In this document: positions 56,998 to 64,000 of the stretch, piece after piece
Layout of the letters: each line of letters opens with the position of its first letter
Numbering within the stretch: the stretch's first letter is position 1
Source of the DNA: Defluviitaleaceae bacterium
Lineage (GTDB): Bacteria; Bacillota; Clostridia; Lachnospirales; WQUN01
Length of the DNA: 64,000 bases
Direction of reading: 5' to 3'
Assembly: GCA_009780585.1 (NCBI GenBank)
Contig: WQZS01000003.1
Location: forward strand, 1 to 64,000
Position numbers and translations under genes: made by a program
Notes under the pieces: model-generated
Databases searched by the model: none
What the model saw: the letters and a program-made list of their open reading frames with translations, nothing else
What the model was told of the DNA's origin: nothing

Positions 56998-58473
56998 ATG
57001 CTATCGGACATAGACTGCAACCAACAAATCGAGCGGCATATTTATAAGGAAGCCTTGCCGCCCTTGCAAAAGAAATTGGCCGCCTTGCAACAACAGGTGC
57101 GCGAAGCGGGTTTGCCCGTGCTCATCGTCTTTGAAGGGTGGGGCGCGTCGGGCAAGGGGACGAGTATCGGGCGGTTGGTCAACCCGATGGACCCGCGTTA
57201 CTTCGACGTATTGACCATGTCGAAGATCACCGAGGAAATGCTGAAAAGGCCGTTCCTATGGGGTTATTGGTGCCGCATCCCCGCCAAGGGGCAAATCACG
57301 ATCATCGATAAGAGCTGGCACCGGATCATTCTGCCGGGCGAAAAGGAACGCTGGGGGTTGAGCGAACCGGAGACGAAGGCCTTCTACCACGATGTTAAAG
57401 CCTTTGAACGGCAGCTCACCCGGGACGGCACGCTGATCATCAAGCTCTTTTTGCATATTTCCCAAGCGGAGCAGGCGCGGAGGTTCAAATCGTTGGAGGA
57501 CGACCCCAGCACCGCGTGGCGCGTGAAGGAACACGATTGGGCGCAGAACAGGAACTACCAAAATTACCAAAAGCAATTTGAAAAGATGCTGGAGCTGACG
57601 GGTACGGAAGAAAACCCATGGCATATTATCGAAGCGGACGACAAACGCTATTCCGCCGTAAAAATATACCGCACAATAACGGACGTAATCGAAAAGCGGC
57701 TGGAAAATCCCCCCTCGCTTGCGTCCGCGCCCACTTCTGCCCTATTAGGGCAGAAGTTCCCCCAAGTTTTATCCAAGGTAGATGCCGACAAGCATATCGA
57801 CAACGCGGAATACCGCGAGGAGCTCGATTTCCTGCAGGCTCGCATGAACCGCTTGGGCCACAAGATGTATGCAAAACGCCGCCCGACGGTCATCGTGTAC
57901 GAAGGCTGGGACGCCGCGGGCAAGGGCGGCAACATCAAGCGGCTGGTGGCGGAGCTTGACCCGCGCAGTTATGCCGTCGTACCCATAGGGCCGCCCACGC
58001 CGCATGAACTGGGGCGGCATTATTTATGGCGTTTTGTCCGAAGAATGCCGAAGGACGGGCACTTCACGATTTTTGACCGTTCGTGGTACGGGCGCGTGCT
58101 GATCGAACGCGTGGAGGAATTGACCCCCGCGCCCGTATGGCAGCGCGCGTACGACGAAATTAACGAAATGGAGCAGCATTGGGTCAACCACGGCGCGGTA
58201 TTACTTAAATTTTGGCTGCACATTGACAAAGAGGAGCAATTGAAGCGTTTTAACGCGCGCATGACCGACCCCGCCAAGCAGCACAAGATCACCGACGCCG
58301 ATTGGGTAAACCGCAGTCATTGGGACGCCTACGAAGTGGCCGTGGACGAAATGTTCGCCAAAACAAACAAGCCCCACGCCCCATGGGTGGTGGTGGAGTC
58401 AAATAATAAAAAATTCGCCCGCATCAAGGTATTGCAAACCGTCACCGATTCCCTGGATTACGCGCTCAGATGA
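56998..58473 (+). CDS. pap: polyphosphate:AMP phosphotransferase (two-domain PPK2)
   Basis: A 491-residue cytoplasmic kinase made of two PPK2 domains. Each has a Walker A: EGWGASGKGT (about 42) and EGWDAAGKGG (about 302). Each has the downstream lid motif: IIDKSWHRIIL in domain 1 and IFDRSWYGRVLIERVE in domain 2. Two-domain PPK2 enzymes phosphorylate AMP to ADP with polyphosphate, the C-terminal half carrying the main activity. The interdomain linker (ASAPTSALLGQKFPQVLSKV) is encoded by a perfect palindrome (57733-57757). The stop overlaps the radC start. Confidence 0.9.
   Translation: MLSDIDCNQQIERHIYKEALPPLQKKLAALQQQVREAGLPVLIVFEGWGASGKGTSIGRLVNPMDPRYFDVLTMSKITEEMLKRPFLWGYWCRIPAKGQITIIDKSWHRIILPGEKERWGLSEPETKAFYHDVKAFERQLTRDGTLIIKLFLHISQAEQARRFKSLEDDPSTAWRVKEHDWAQNRNYQNYQKQFEKMLELTGTEENPWHIIEADDKRYSAVKIYRTITDVIEKRLENPPSLASAPTSALLGQKFPQVLSKVDADKHIDNAEYREELDFLQARMNRLGHKMYAKRRPTVIVYEGWDAAGKGGNIKRLVAELDPRSYAVVPIGPPTPHELGRHYLWRFVRRMPKDGHFTIFDRSWYGRVLIERVEELTPAPVWQRAYDEINEMEQHWVNHGAVLLKFWLHIDKEEQLKRFNARMTDPAKQHKITDADWVNRSHWDAYEVAVDEMFAKTNKPHAPWVVVESNNKKFARIKVLQTVTDSLDYALR
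57733..57757. repeat. AACTT-type palindrome inside the polyphosphate kinase gene
   Basis: ACTTCTGCCC/GGGCAGAAGT around TATTA, a perfect 10-bp stem whose minus strand reads AACTTCTGCCCTAATAGGG. It codes for the linker between the two PPK2 domains without breaking the frame. Confidence 0.8.
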
Positions 58474-59171
58474 ACGGGAAGAAACCCGGGCACAGCCATA
58501 CGGGCCATCGTGAACGCCATCGAGAACGTTATATCATCGGGGGTTCGGATTCTTTTAAGGACCATGAGTTGTTGGAGTTGCTTCTTTATTATTGTTATCC
58601 CCGATGCAACACAAACCCCATCGCGCACAGGATGATCGACGAATTCGGCTCGCTGCACCGTCTTTTCCAAACCGACGTGCCCACGCTGATGGAGCGGCTC
58701 GATTGCTCCGAAAACGTCGCCGTCATGCTCAACCTCATGCCAGCCATCGCCAACCGCTTTTCGCGCAGCAGGCAGGACAAAAAGCCCGTAATGGACAATT
58801 CGAGGACGGCGGGGCAGTTTGCCGTAAACCAATTCGCGGACCAATCCGCCGAACGCTTCTATGTAGCCAGCTTGGATACGGGCAACCGCGTGAACAAGGT
58901 CACGCTTATTTCAAAGGGGACGCTTGACGAAGCCGCTTTTTATCCCCGCGAAGTGGTGAAGGCGGCGATACAGAACCAAGCCGTTTCCGTCATCCTCATG
59001 CATAACCACCCCGGCGGTACGCTTAGTCCCTCCCGCAATGATATGGACGTAACCCGCGAGATCATCGACGGGCTGGCGTTTATCAACATAACCGTGACGG
59101 ACCATATCATCGTGGCGGGCGACCGGTACCACAGCTTCTGCGACCACGGCAAACACGTAAAAGGGTATTAA
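58470..59171 (+). CDS. radC: RadC-family JAMM protein
   Basis: A 233-residue RadC (DUF2466). The helix-hairpin-helix part (SFKDHELLELLLYYCYPRCN) is followed by the JAB-like domain with LMHNHPGGTLSPSRNDMDVT, matching the H-x-HP-x-G-x3-PS-x2-D metal site, and ITVTDHIIVAGDRYHSF. RadC proteins are widespread and associated with DNA metabolism. Activity is not established. The ATGA overlap with pap suggests joint transcription. Confidence 0.92.
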   Translation: MNGKKPGHSHTGHRERHRERYIIGGSDSFKDHELLELLLYYCYPRCNTNPIAHRMIDEFGSLHRLFQTDVPTLMERLDCSENVAVMLNLMPAIANRFSRSRQDKKPVMDNSRTAGQFAVNQFADQSAERFYVASLDTGNRVNKVTLISKGTLDEAAFYPREVVKAAIQNQAVSVILMHNHPGGTLSPSRNDMDVTREIIDGLAFINITVTDHIIVAGDRYHSFCDHGKHVKGY

Positions 59172-59249
59172 ACGGCAGCCGATACATAAACTAAACCGTA
59201 ACGGCTGCGTATATAACGTTGCGAATATAGCATAAGGGAGGATTCTATT

Positions 59250-59501
59250 ATGGGTAAAAGACTGTACAAATCACGCACCGACCGTAAGATCAGCGGCGTA
59301 TGCGCCGGTATCGCCGAATATTTCGGCATCGATCCCACGATCGTAAGGCTTGCATGGGTCATTTTCATGTTTATGGGCGGTTCGGGCATTATCGCTTACA
59401 TCGTCGCCGCCATCGTCATGCCCGAGCAACCCGCCTACGGACCGGTACCCGGGGACGACTACCGCGATACCTACTACGACAACGACAACCGGCAGCAATA
59501 A
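59250..59501 (+). CDS. PspC-domain membrane protein
   Basis: An 83-residue PspC protein: KRLYKSRTDRKISGVCAGIA, EYFGIDPTIVRLAWVIFMFM and a second hydrophobic stretch to residue 65, then a Tyr/Asp-rich tail. PspC domains sense or respond to membrane stress. GGGAGG lies nine bases before the ATG. It is monocistronic, with a terminator at 59526. Confidence 0.9.
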   Translation: MGKRLYKSRTDRKISGVCAGIAEYFGIDPTIVRLAWVIFMFMGGSGIIAYIVAAIVMPEQPAYGPVPGDDYRDTYYDNDNRQQ

Positions 59502-59525
59502 AGCGATTTAACCGAATCAAACAAG

Positions 59526-59569
59526 ACCCCGACCGAACGCGAATAAACGTTCTTTTCGGGGTTTATTTT
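59526..59569 (+). terminator. terminator of the PspC gene
   Basis: ACCCCGA..GAACG pairs with CGTTC..TCGGGGT, followed by TTATTTTATTT on the plus strand. Confidence 0.8.
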
Positions 59570-59607
59570 ATTTCGAACATATGTTATTATCCATTCACGG
59601 CTTTCGT

Positions 59608-59638
59608 AAAGGGCGGATTTCTTTCCGATCCGCCTTTT
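59608..59638 (+). terminator. terminator-like hairpin ahead of a small gene
   Basis: AAAGGGCGGAT pairs with ATCCGCCTTTT around TTTCTTTCCG; a short T-run follows. It stands 45 bases before the ATG at 59683, so it could be an attenuator of that gene or a second PspC terminator. Confidence 0.5.
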
Positions 59639-59682
59639 GGGGCGCGGCTCAGGTAACGTTTCCTGAAGAAGGAGGTGAACGC

Positions 59683-59835
59683 ATGAGCGGAGTTCTCATT
59701 TTGGCAAAGGGTTTGCTGACGTCCGTACTTAGGGATGTCGCACACTCGCTGGCGAAGCAAGCATTGCTTCACGTCAAAAAAAGGACCGCCCCTACCGGTA
59801 GTAGCGACGGTTCCGACGTTGTAACCAACGTTTAG
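59683..59835 (+). CDS. 50-residue amphipathic small protein
   Basis: MSGVLILAKGLLTSVLRDVA, HSLAKQALLHVKKRTAP and a Ser/Asp/Val tail. A very strong ribosome site (AAGGAGGTGA, 4 bases from the ATG) and a following terminator argue it is real although short. The first 35 residues form an amphipathic, weakly hydrophobic helix, so membrane association is likely. Family unknown. Confidence 0.7.
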   Translation: MSGVLILAKGLLTSVLRDVAHSLAKQALLHVKKRTAPTGSSDGSDVVTNV

Positions 59836-59878
59836 GCTTTAAACCGGCCCCGCTGCCACGCGAAAGCCGTTTTTTTAT
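59835..59878 (+). terminator. terminator of the small gene
   Basis: GGCTTT/AAAGCC with an internal GC-rich loop, followed by TTTTTTT on the plus strand. Confidence 0.65.
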
Positions 59879-59912
59879 TTCGGATTTATATTACCACAGG
59901 GTATGGGGAATG

Positions 59913-61106
59913 TCACACGGGGCTTCGCAAGGGGAAAAAGCCCTCCCCTTCCCGCCATGCCCCGTACCCCAGCGCGCCGTATATTGTGGCGGCTACGTCG
60001 GCCAGGGTCTTGCGCGTACCCAGGTTGACGGGGGTTATCCCGTGGGAATATACCAACAGCGGCACGTATTCACGGGTGTGGTCGGTACCGGGGGTGGTGG
60101 GGTCGCAGCCGTGGTCGGCGGTGATGATCAACAGGTCGTCCGATTTGAGGGCGTTTTTTATTTGGGGGAGCTGCGCGTCGAAATATTCCAAGGCCGCCGC
60201 GTAGCCTTCGGGGTCGTTGCGGTGGCCGTAGTGCATGTCGAAATCCACGAGGTTGGTGAAGATCAGCGTCGCATCGTTATTTTCGTCCCGCAACGCCGAT
60301 ATGGTCGCTTCTATCCCGTCGCGGTTGTTTGTCGTGTGGTTTACATAGGTTACGCCGCGGTTGCAAAAGATGTCCTCGATTTTGCCTATGCCGAGGGTTT
60401 TGCGACCGTGCTTTTCCAGCGCGTCCAACAGCGTTTCGCCTACGGGGGGTACGGCGTAGTCGCGCCTGTTTTCCGTGCGCTTAAAAGCGCCGGGTACGCC
60501 GAGGAAGGGCCGCGCGATCACACGCCCCACAAAGTATTCCCCTACGAGCATTTCCCGGGCAATCGCACACAAGCGGTACAGTTCCTCAAGCGGGATGACT
60601 TCTTCGTGGGCGGCGACTTGGAAGACGCTGTCCGCCGACGTGTAAACGATGGGCGCGCCTGTTTTCATGTGTTCCCCGCCGAGTTCGTCCATGATTTGGG
60701 TGCCGCTGGCGGGGTAATTGCCCAGCCATTTGGCCTCGCGACCTGCCTTCTCCAGCCACGCGGACAGTAAGGAATCGGGGAACCGCTTAAATGTAGCGAA
60801 GGGCGGGTCCATGGACAAGCCCGCCAACTCCCAATGCCCGCTGGTCGTATCCTTCGCGCGGGTTACCGTGGCCATACGGCCGAAGGAGGAATTCGGGATT
60901 CGGGATTCGGGATTCGGAATCATGGGTAGGCGGGAATCCTCGATATGGGCCAGACCCATGGCGTATAAATGAGGCAGTTCCAATTTGCCGCGCTTCCTAT
61001 ATATATTACCCAGCGTATGCGCCCCCGCGTCGCCGTAATCGGCGGCATCCGGCAAGGCCCCAATCCCCACGCTGTCCAAGACAATCACACAAACCCGCAT
61101 ATCCAT
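59913..61106 (-). CDS. deoB: phosphopentomutase
   Basis: A 397-residue alkaline-phosphatase-superfamily enzyme interconverting ribose 1- and 5-phosphate (and the deoxy forms) in nucleoside salvage. Metal-site signatures: [29 protein letters not shown] with the phospho-acceptor Thr, [36 protein letters not shown]. Three in-frame ATGs lie close together; the one at 61106 has AAAGG at the best spacing. A heptad tract (60893-60927) adds PNPESRIPN without breaking the frame. No other deo genes are adjacent. Confidence 0.94.
   Translation of the reverse strand: MDMRVCVIVLDSVGIGALPDAADYGDAGAHTLGNIYRKRGKLELPHLYAMGLAHIEDSRLPMIPNPESRIPNSSFGRMATVTRAKDTTSGHWELAGLSMDPPFATFKRFPDSLLSAWLEKAGREAKWLGNYPASGTQIMDELGGEHMKTGAPIVYTSADSVFQVAAHEEVIPLEELYRLCAIAREMLVGEYFVGRVIARPFLGVPGAFKRTENRRDYAVPPVGETLLDALEKHGRKTLGIGKIEDIFCNRGVTYVNHTTNNRDGIEATISALRDENNDATLIFTNLVDFDMHYGHRNDPEGYAAALEYFDAQLPQIKNALKSDDLLIITADHGCDPTTPGTDHTREYVPLLVYSHGITPVNLGTRKTLADVAATIYGALGYGAWREGEGFFPLRSPV
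60893..60927. repeat. heptad repeat tract inside deoB
   Basis: On the plus strand: GGAATTC, then GGGATTC three times, then GGAATCA, a perfect seven-base periodicity for five units, translated on the minus strand as [11 protein letters not shown]. Confidence 0.75.
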
Positions 61107-61124
61107 ATCCATCCTTTAATCGTT

Positions 61125-62762
61125 TTATTCTAAATTCCGAACTCCGGATTCCGCATCCCCTTCATTCTGCATCGCTTTACTCATCCGCGTCACGCGGGGG
61201 TAATCGTGCCCCGGGTCGGGCTGTTTGCGTCCCAACATCTCGATTTCGAGCCGAACGGTGGGCGGTTTGCCGCCGAAGGGCAGGGCTTGGTTGTACGTTG
61301 TAAGGAGCATCCGCGGCTGGTGCTCGAAGTCCAGCGCGTCCAATTGGGTTTCGGCGGTTTTTTTGGCGTTCGGCGCGGCGCGTTTGGGGGAGGGGTACTG
61401 CGCGAAGCGGTTCTCGATCTTATCGTGGAAAAAGATGTAGTCGTAGTTTTCCCGCAGGGGGAAGTACAGTAAAACCTCGTCGTATATTTCATAAAGGTAG
61501 GCGTTGGCGGGCATGTGCAGGTGTATCCACAGCGTGGGGTCCGATTCCATCCGTATGCGGAAGGTATAGATCGGACGCGCCTGCATCCCGCTTGTAATGG
61601 CGGAAGGCAAAAGCTGCGCCATCTTAACCAGCACCTCGATCATTTCCGGGTCGGCGAAGAGGGAGTCTTGCAACACGGTGAAGGGCATGTTACGCGCCAC
61701 GTCATAATAATTATGCTCGCCGGGTTTTACATTCAGCGTACGCAGCCCCAAATCGGTGAGCGTATAATTCGAGCAGGGCGCGTAGAACGCGACGAATATC
61801 CCGTCGTTTACGTCCTCCTTGCTTCCGATAAAGTCCTCCACCTCCCCGCCGAAGTCGAAGGGCAGGACGTACAGGGGCTTGATCAATTTAAGGAAGTGCC
61901 CGAACGGGGTGAAGAAATGCCGGTCCAACACCACACCCATCATAAACGTGCCCGCGAGGAACGCGCCGTCCTGCGATTCGAAGTCCAGGGCGTCCGAGTC
62001 CATGCTCAATTCGATTAAATCCTCCAGCGTATAGCCCAAAATGTCGTATACCTGTTCGAATAAGGCGTCGGTTTCGATGGGGTCGGTCAGCATCGCCCGC
62101 ACGAAGGAATCGGTGAACAGCAATTCGGGCAGGGCGATCAATTCCCGCATGTTAAACGCGCACACCGCCACCGCAGCCTCCACGATTTCCTTAAAAAACT
62201 CGGCCGGCGGTTTATCCGATTTTTCCTCCCAATCGCGCGTGACCTCCAAGCGGTTGACGTACAGGGAGGGGATTTTCGCCAACAGCTTCATCTTCAACGC
62301 CACTTCCAATAAAAAAGCGGCATAAGCCGGGTCGGGGATGGTCAGTTTTTGCGCCAACTCCATTTGCTGCGCGTCAAAAAAATAATTTCCCTCTTGCAAG
62401 TCCACATGAGGGAGGCAATATCCGATCAGCCGCGCCAAATCGTCGATGACCGGGTGGCGTTCGCCGCCGTACGGATGCAGTTTTATCTCAAAGCCGGAAA
62501 ATTTGCTTACGCTGCGCAGGACCGATTGCGGGTACAGGGCCGCGTCCTGCCTGTAATGCAGGCAAATCGATTCCATGATATTGGCGGGAGAAAAGGGCGT
62601 ATTCTCGATCAGCGTGGAATAATACCAACGGCGGTACATGGAAGCGGCGTACGGGATCACCCGCCTGCGCTTACGGGTATTGGCAACGCGGTAGGCATCG
62701 GCGAACCCGTTTTCGAACAGGACATGCAAGGCTTTGATTTGCTCGGGGAAGGTGTTGTCCAA
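61125..62762 (-). CDS. large hypothetical protein with C-terminal pRiA4b ORF-3-like domain
   Basis: A 545-residue soluble protein. Start at the TTG at 62762 (AAAGGCGG seven bases upstream). The first about 370 residues are mostly helical and unrecognised, with a DFGGEVEDFIGSKED segment. Residues about 385-510 resemble the plasmid pRiA4b ORF-3-like domain (PIYTFRIRMESDPTLWIHLH, EIYDEVLLYFPLRENYDYIF, then EHQPRMLLTTYNQALPFGGK). The last codons lie in a heptad repeat (61129-61160), so the C-terminal residues may be variable. Function unknown. Confidence 0.65.
   Translation of the reverse strand: MDNTFPEQIKALHVLFENGFADAYRVANTRKRRRVIPYAASMYRRWYYSTLIENTPFSPANIMESICLHYRQDAALYPQSVLRSVSKFSGFEIKLHPYGGERHPVIDDLARLIGYCLPHVDLQEGNYFFDAQQMELAQKLTIPDPAYAAFLLEVALKMKLLAKIPSLYVNRLEVTRDWEEKSDKPPAEFFKEIVEAAVAVCAFNMRELIALPELLFTDSFVRAMLTDPIETDALFEQVYDILGYTLEDLIELSMDSDALDFESQDGAFLAGTFMMGVVLDRHFFTPFGHFLKLIKPLYVLPFDFGGEVEDFIGSKEDVNDGIFVAFYAPCSNYTLTDLGLRTLNVKPGEHNYYDVARNMPFTVLQDSLFADPEMIEVLVKMAQLLPSAITSGMQARPIYTFRIRMESDPTLWIHLHMPANAYLYEIYDEVLLYFPLRENYDYIFFHDKIENRFAQYPSPKRAAPNAKKTAETQLDALDFEHQPRMLLTTYNQALPFGGKPPTVRLEIEMLGRKQPDPGHDYPRVTRMSKAMQNEGDAESGVRNLE
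61129..61160. repeat. heptad tract at the end of the 61125 gene
   Basis: Minus strand: GGGATGC GGAATCC GGAGTTC GGAATTT, four seven-base units spanning the final codons and stop. Confidence 0.55.
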
Positions 62763-62852
62763 TGGCGCGCCGCCTTTCCGTATATTTACGATGTAACTTG
62801 ATTGTAACATTGCGGGTGGTGTAAAATCAATGTGAGAGCCGTTCGGGGGTAC

Positions 62853-63028
62853 GCGTGGGGTGCGCGGGATGCGACGCGTGCTGAGCGAAATCGGGTGATG
62901 ATCGGCTCCGTGCGTGTAGTGCTTACGTCGGTCTTGGGAAGCAGCCCGACGTCAAGCACATAACACGCCCGTTCGCCGCTAATCACCCGATTTCGCAGGC
63001 ACGCTTACGCATCCCGCACACCCCACGC
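62853..63028. repeat. long hairpin repeat, copy D of the variable-stem family
   Basis: 176 bp, in reverse orientation to copy C. Outer stem GCGTGGGGTG..GGGATGCG, loop (minus) TAAGCGTGCCTGC facing GCTCAGCACGCGT, perfect 13-bp stem GAAATCGGGTGAT/ATCACCCGATTTC, loop CGAACGGGCGTGTTATGTG facing CACTACACGCACGGAGCCGA, apical stem GTGCTT.CGTCGG/CCGACG..AAGCAC almost as in copy A. Confidence 0.85.
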
Positions 63029-63093
63029 TCGCCGCGCTCACGGGCGTTTTAAGTAAGAATCGAAAATGATAAACACCGTAATGATTATTGGGG

Positions 63094-63567
63094 ATGATTT
63101 ATTTGTTAACGGAAAAACAAGATGAAGTAATTAAAATTATATATAACCGTTTAGACCAACATGATATTATTTGGGCGTTTACGGGAAGCACTTCGCAAGC
63201 GATACACGGTATGGAGATAATACCCGTCGATATTGATATTCAAACTGATAAAGCCGGTGCGTATGAAATAGGTTCGTTGTTAGAACAATACGAAATCGAA
63301 CCGGTAGCATTTTCATCGACCGATTGGATACGCTCGTACTTCGGTACGTTTTTTATTGAAGGAATCACCGTCGAAGTGATGGGCGATATCCAAATAATAA
63401 AAGATGGTAAATGGGAAGAAGTAATCGATTTAAACACACTCATCGAATATAAAATATATAAAGGTTTACCATTACCCGTGATGAATCTCGCTTATGAAAG
63501 CGCAGCTTACCGAATCATGGGCCGCCATGAACGCGCGGACGCAATTAATCGATTTTTATTAAATTAA
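63094..63567 (+). CDS. nucleotidyltransferase-like protein
   Basis: A 157-residue AT-rich gene. The core WAFTGSTSQAIHGMEIIPVD, IDIQTDKAG follows the GS...DxD pattern of the polymerase-beta/AbiEii nucleotidyltransferase superfamily, as in proteins that modify tRNA or protein toxins. Ends LAYESAAYRIMGRHERADAI. The start is uncertain (ATG at 63094, or a TTG nearby); GGGG stands just upstream. It stands alone right after hairpin copy D and contrasts with the GC-rich backbone, so transfer is likely. No HEPN partner is adjacent. Confidence 0.65.
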   Translation: MIYLLTEKQDEVIKIIYNRLDQHDIIWAFTGSTSQAIHGMEIIPVDIDIQTDKAGAYEIGSLLEQYEIEPVAFSSTDWIRSYFGTFFIEGITVEVMGDIQIIKDGKWEEVIDLNTLIEYKIYKGLPLPVMNLAYESAAYRIMGRHERADAINRFLLN

Positions 63568-63571
63568 CGCC

Positions 63572-63640
63572 TAACACGGGGAATGTCCGTGCGGCGGGGG
63601 TGCGTACGGCGCACCCCGAACCCTCCCCCGCAGTTACTGC
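63572..63640. repeat. GC-rich palindrome before clpS
   Basis: GTGCGGCGGGGGTGCGTACG contains a palindromic core GGGGTGCG.AC.GCGCACCCC flanked by CCTCCCCCGCA. A stem-loop of about 45 bases can form between the nucleotidyltransferase gene and clpS. No T-run. Confidence 0.5.
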
Positions 63641-63658
63641 TTTTATAAGGAGCCTGCC

Positions 63659-63970
63659 ATGCATACCCAATCAAACGTTTTGACGCATACCGACCGGGAC
63701 ACGTCCCTGCGTATGCCGCACCAATACGCGGTCATCATCCACAACGACGAGGTTACGTCGATGGACTTCGTGGTGGAGGTTTTGGTCAAGGTCTTCCATA
63801 AGTCCTCGGTGGAGGCGTCGAATCTGATGATGACGGTACACAACGAAGGGCAGGGCGTGGCGGGCGTGTTTACCTATGACATCGCGGTGACCAAAAAATA
63901 TCAGGCTGAACGGCGCGCCGCGGATAAGGGCTTCCCCCTGCGGCTTACCTTATGGGAGGTGGAGGCGTGA
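63659..63970 (+). CDS. clpS: ClpS adaptor protein
   Basis: A 103-residue adaptor that delivers N-degron substrates to the ClpAP protease. Typical core: QYAVIIHNDEVTSMDFVVEV, LVKVFHKSSVEASNLMMTVH, NEGQGVAGVFTYDIA. AAGGAG eight bases before the ATG. Its stop overlaps the GTG of the next gene, which looks like clpA, so adaptor and unfoldase are co-translated. Confidence 0.93.
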   Translation: MHTQSNVLTHTDRDTSLRMPHQYAVIIHNDEVTSMDFVVEVLVKVFHKSSVEASNLMMTVHNEGQGVAGVFTYDIAVTKKYQAERRAADKGFPLRLTLWEVEA

Positions 63971-64000
63971 AACTGGACGATCTGACCAACCAGGTATATG
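63967..64000 (+). CDS. clpA: ATP-dependent Clp protease ATP-binding subunit, partial
   Basis: Only 11 codons lie within the window: GTG start overlapping the clpS stop (GTGA), then KLDDLTNQVY. Identity is inferred from the clpS-clpA gene order. Confidence 0.55.
   Translation, partial: MKLDDLTNQVY

Noticed and set aside
62853..63028. Local identity of AGCGGCGAACGGG in hairpin copies C/D with a 16S rRNA segment
   Set aside because: Only about 13 bases match, the following bases diverge, and no other rRNA sequence surrounds it.

Overview
The window looks like a chromosome segment of an anaerobic, spore-forming-lineage Firmicute (Clostridia). The signs are a GerMN sporulation-type protein, a PBP5-like D,D-carboxypeptidase, strong AAGGAGG ribosome binding sites with many TTG/GTG starts, an ATP-PPase-only GuaA, a leucine dehydrogenase + 2-oxoacid:ferredoxin oxidoreductase operon and a glycine-reductase component C homologue. 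I cannot name the genus. The backbone is GC-rich. AT-rich patches (about 0.1-3.6, 22.8-28.7, 37.7-38.5, 44.9-47.9 and 63.1-63.6 kb) look foreign.

Layout. 0.1-3.4 kb: a two-gene operon of a metallo-beta-lactamase-fold protein and an E2-E1-JAB fusion, a ubiquitin-like conjugation/deconjugation enzyme. 3.4-4.7 kb: debris of a mobilizable element (relaxase tail, RelB antitoxin, frameshifted Txe/YoeB toxin). 5.1-10.9 kb: leftward run comEA, OmpR-type regulator, sensor kinase, GerMN protein, ComEC. 10.9-21.8 kb: carboxypeptidase, LacZ, secreted protein, DusB, TepA-like Clp-fold protein, CheW fusion, sigma factor, RecQ. 21.8-28.8 kb: an accretion zone at the 3' end of guaA, with a HEPN-MNT pair between 74-bp direct repeats, then a decayed integrative element (xis, broken integrase, XRE regulator, paired arm-like sites) carrying a wHTH/DUF262-HNH/DUF262 operon. 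28.8-43.9 kb: guaA, guaB, pyk, psd, pssA, a GrdC-GrdD fusion, an unknown protein, the branched-chain amino acid oxidation operon and an RRNPP-like regulator. 43.9-48.5 kb: XRE regulator with divergent secreted peptide, M48 protease, zinc-ribbon membrane proteins, intact and decayed toxin-antitoxin loci. 48.5-64 kb: GH5 glucanase, tRNA-Ser, secreted repeat protein, SatD/SatE pair, tRNA-Leu, AraC fusion, polyphosphate:AMP phosphotransferase, RadC, PspC, DeoB, ClpS and the start of ClpA.

Three things stand out. First, the E2-E1-JAB/MBL operon, with all predicted active-site residues present but no Ubl gene in view. Second, a dispersed family of roughly 88-179 bp hairpins (4945, 37545, 38796, 62853) in which internal-loop motifs are conserved while the base-paired stems differ from copy to copy. 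Third, the guaA 3'-end island tandem. Smaller repeat families (AACTT...AAGTT palindromes, two of them inside lacZ and the polyphosphate kinase gene, and GGRATTC-type heptads) are scattered through the backbone.

All calls are by reading. No database search or folding program was run, and alignment counts are by hand.
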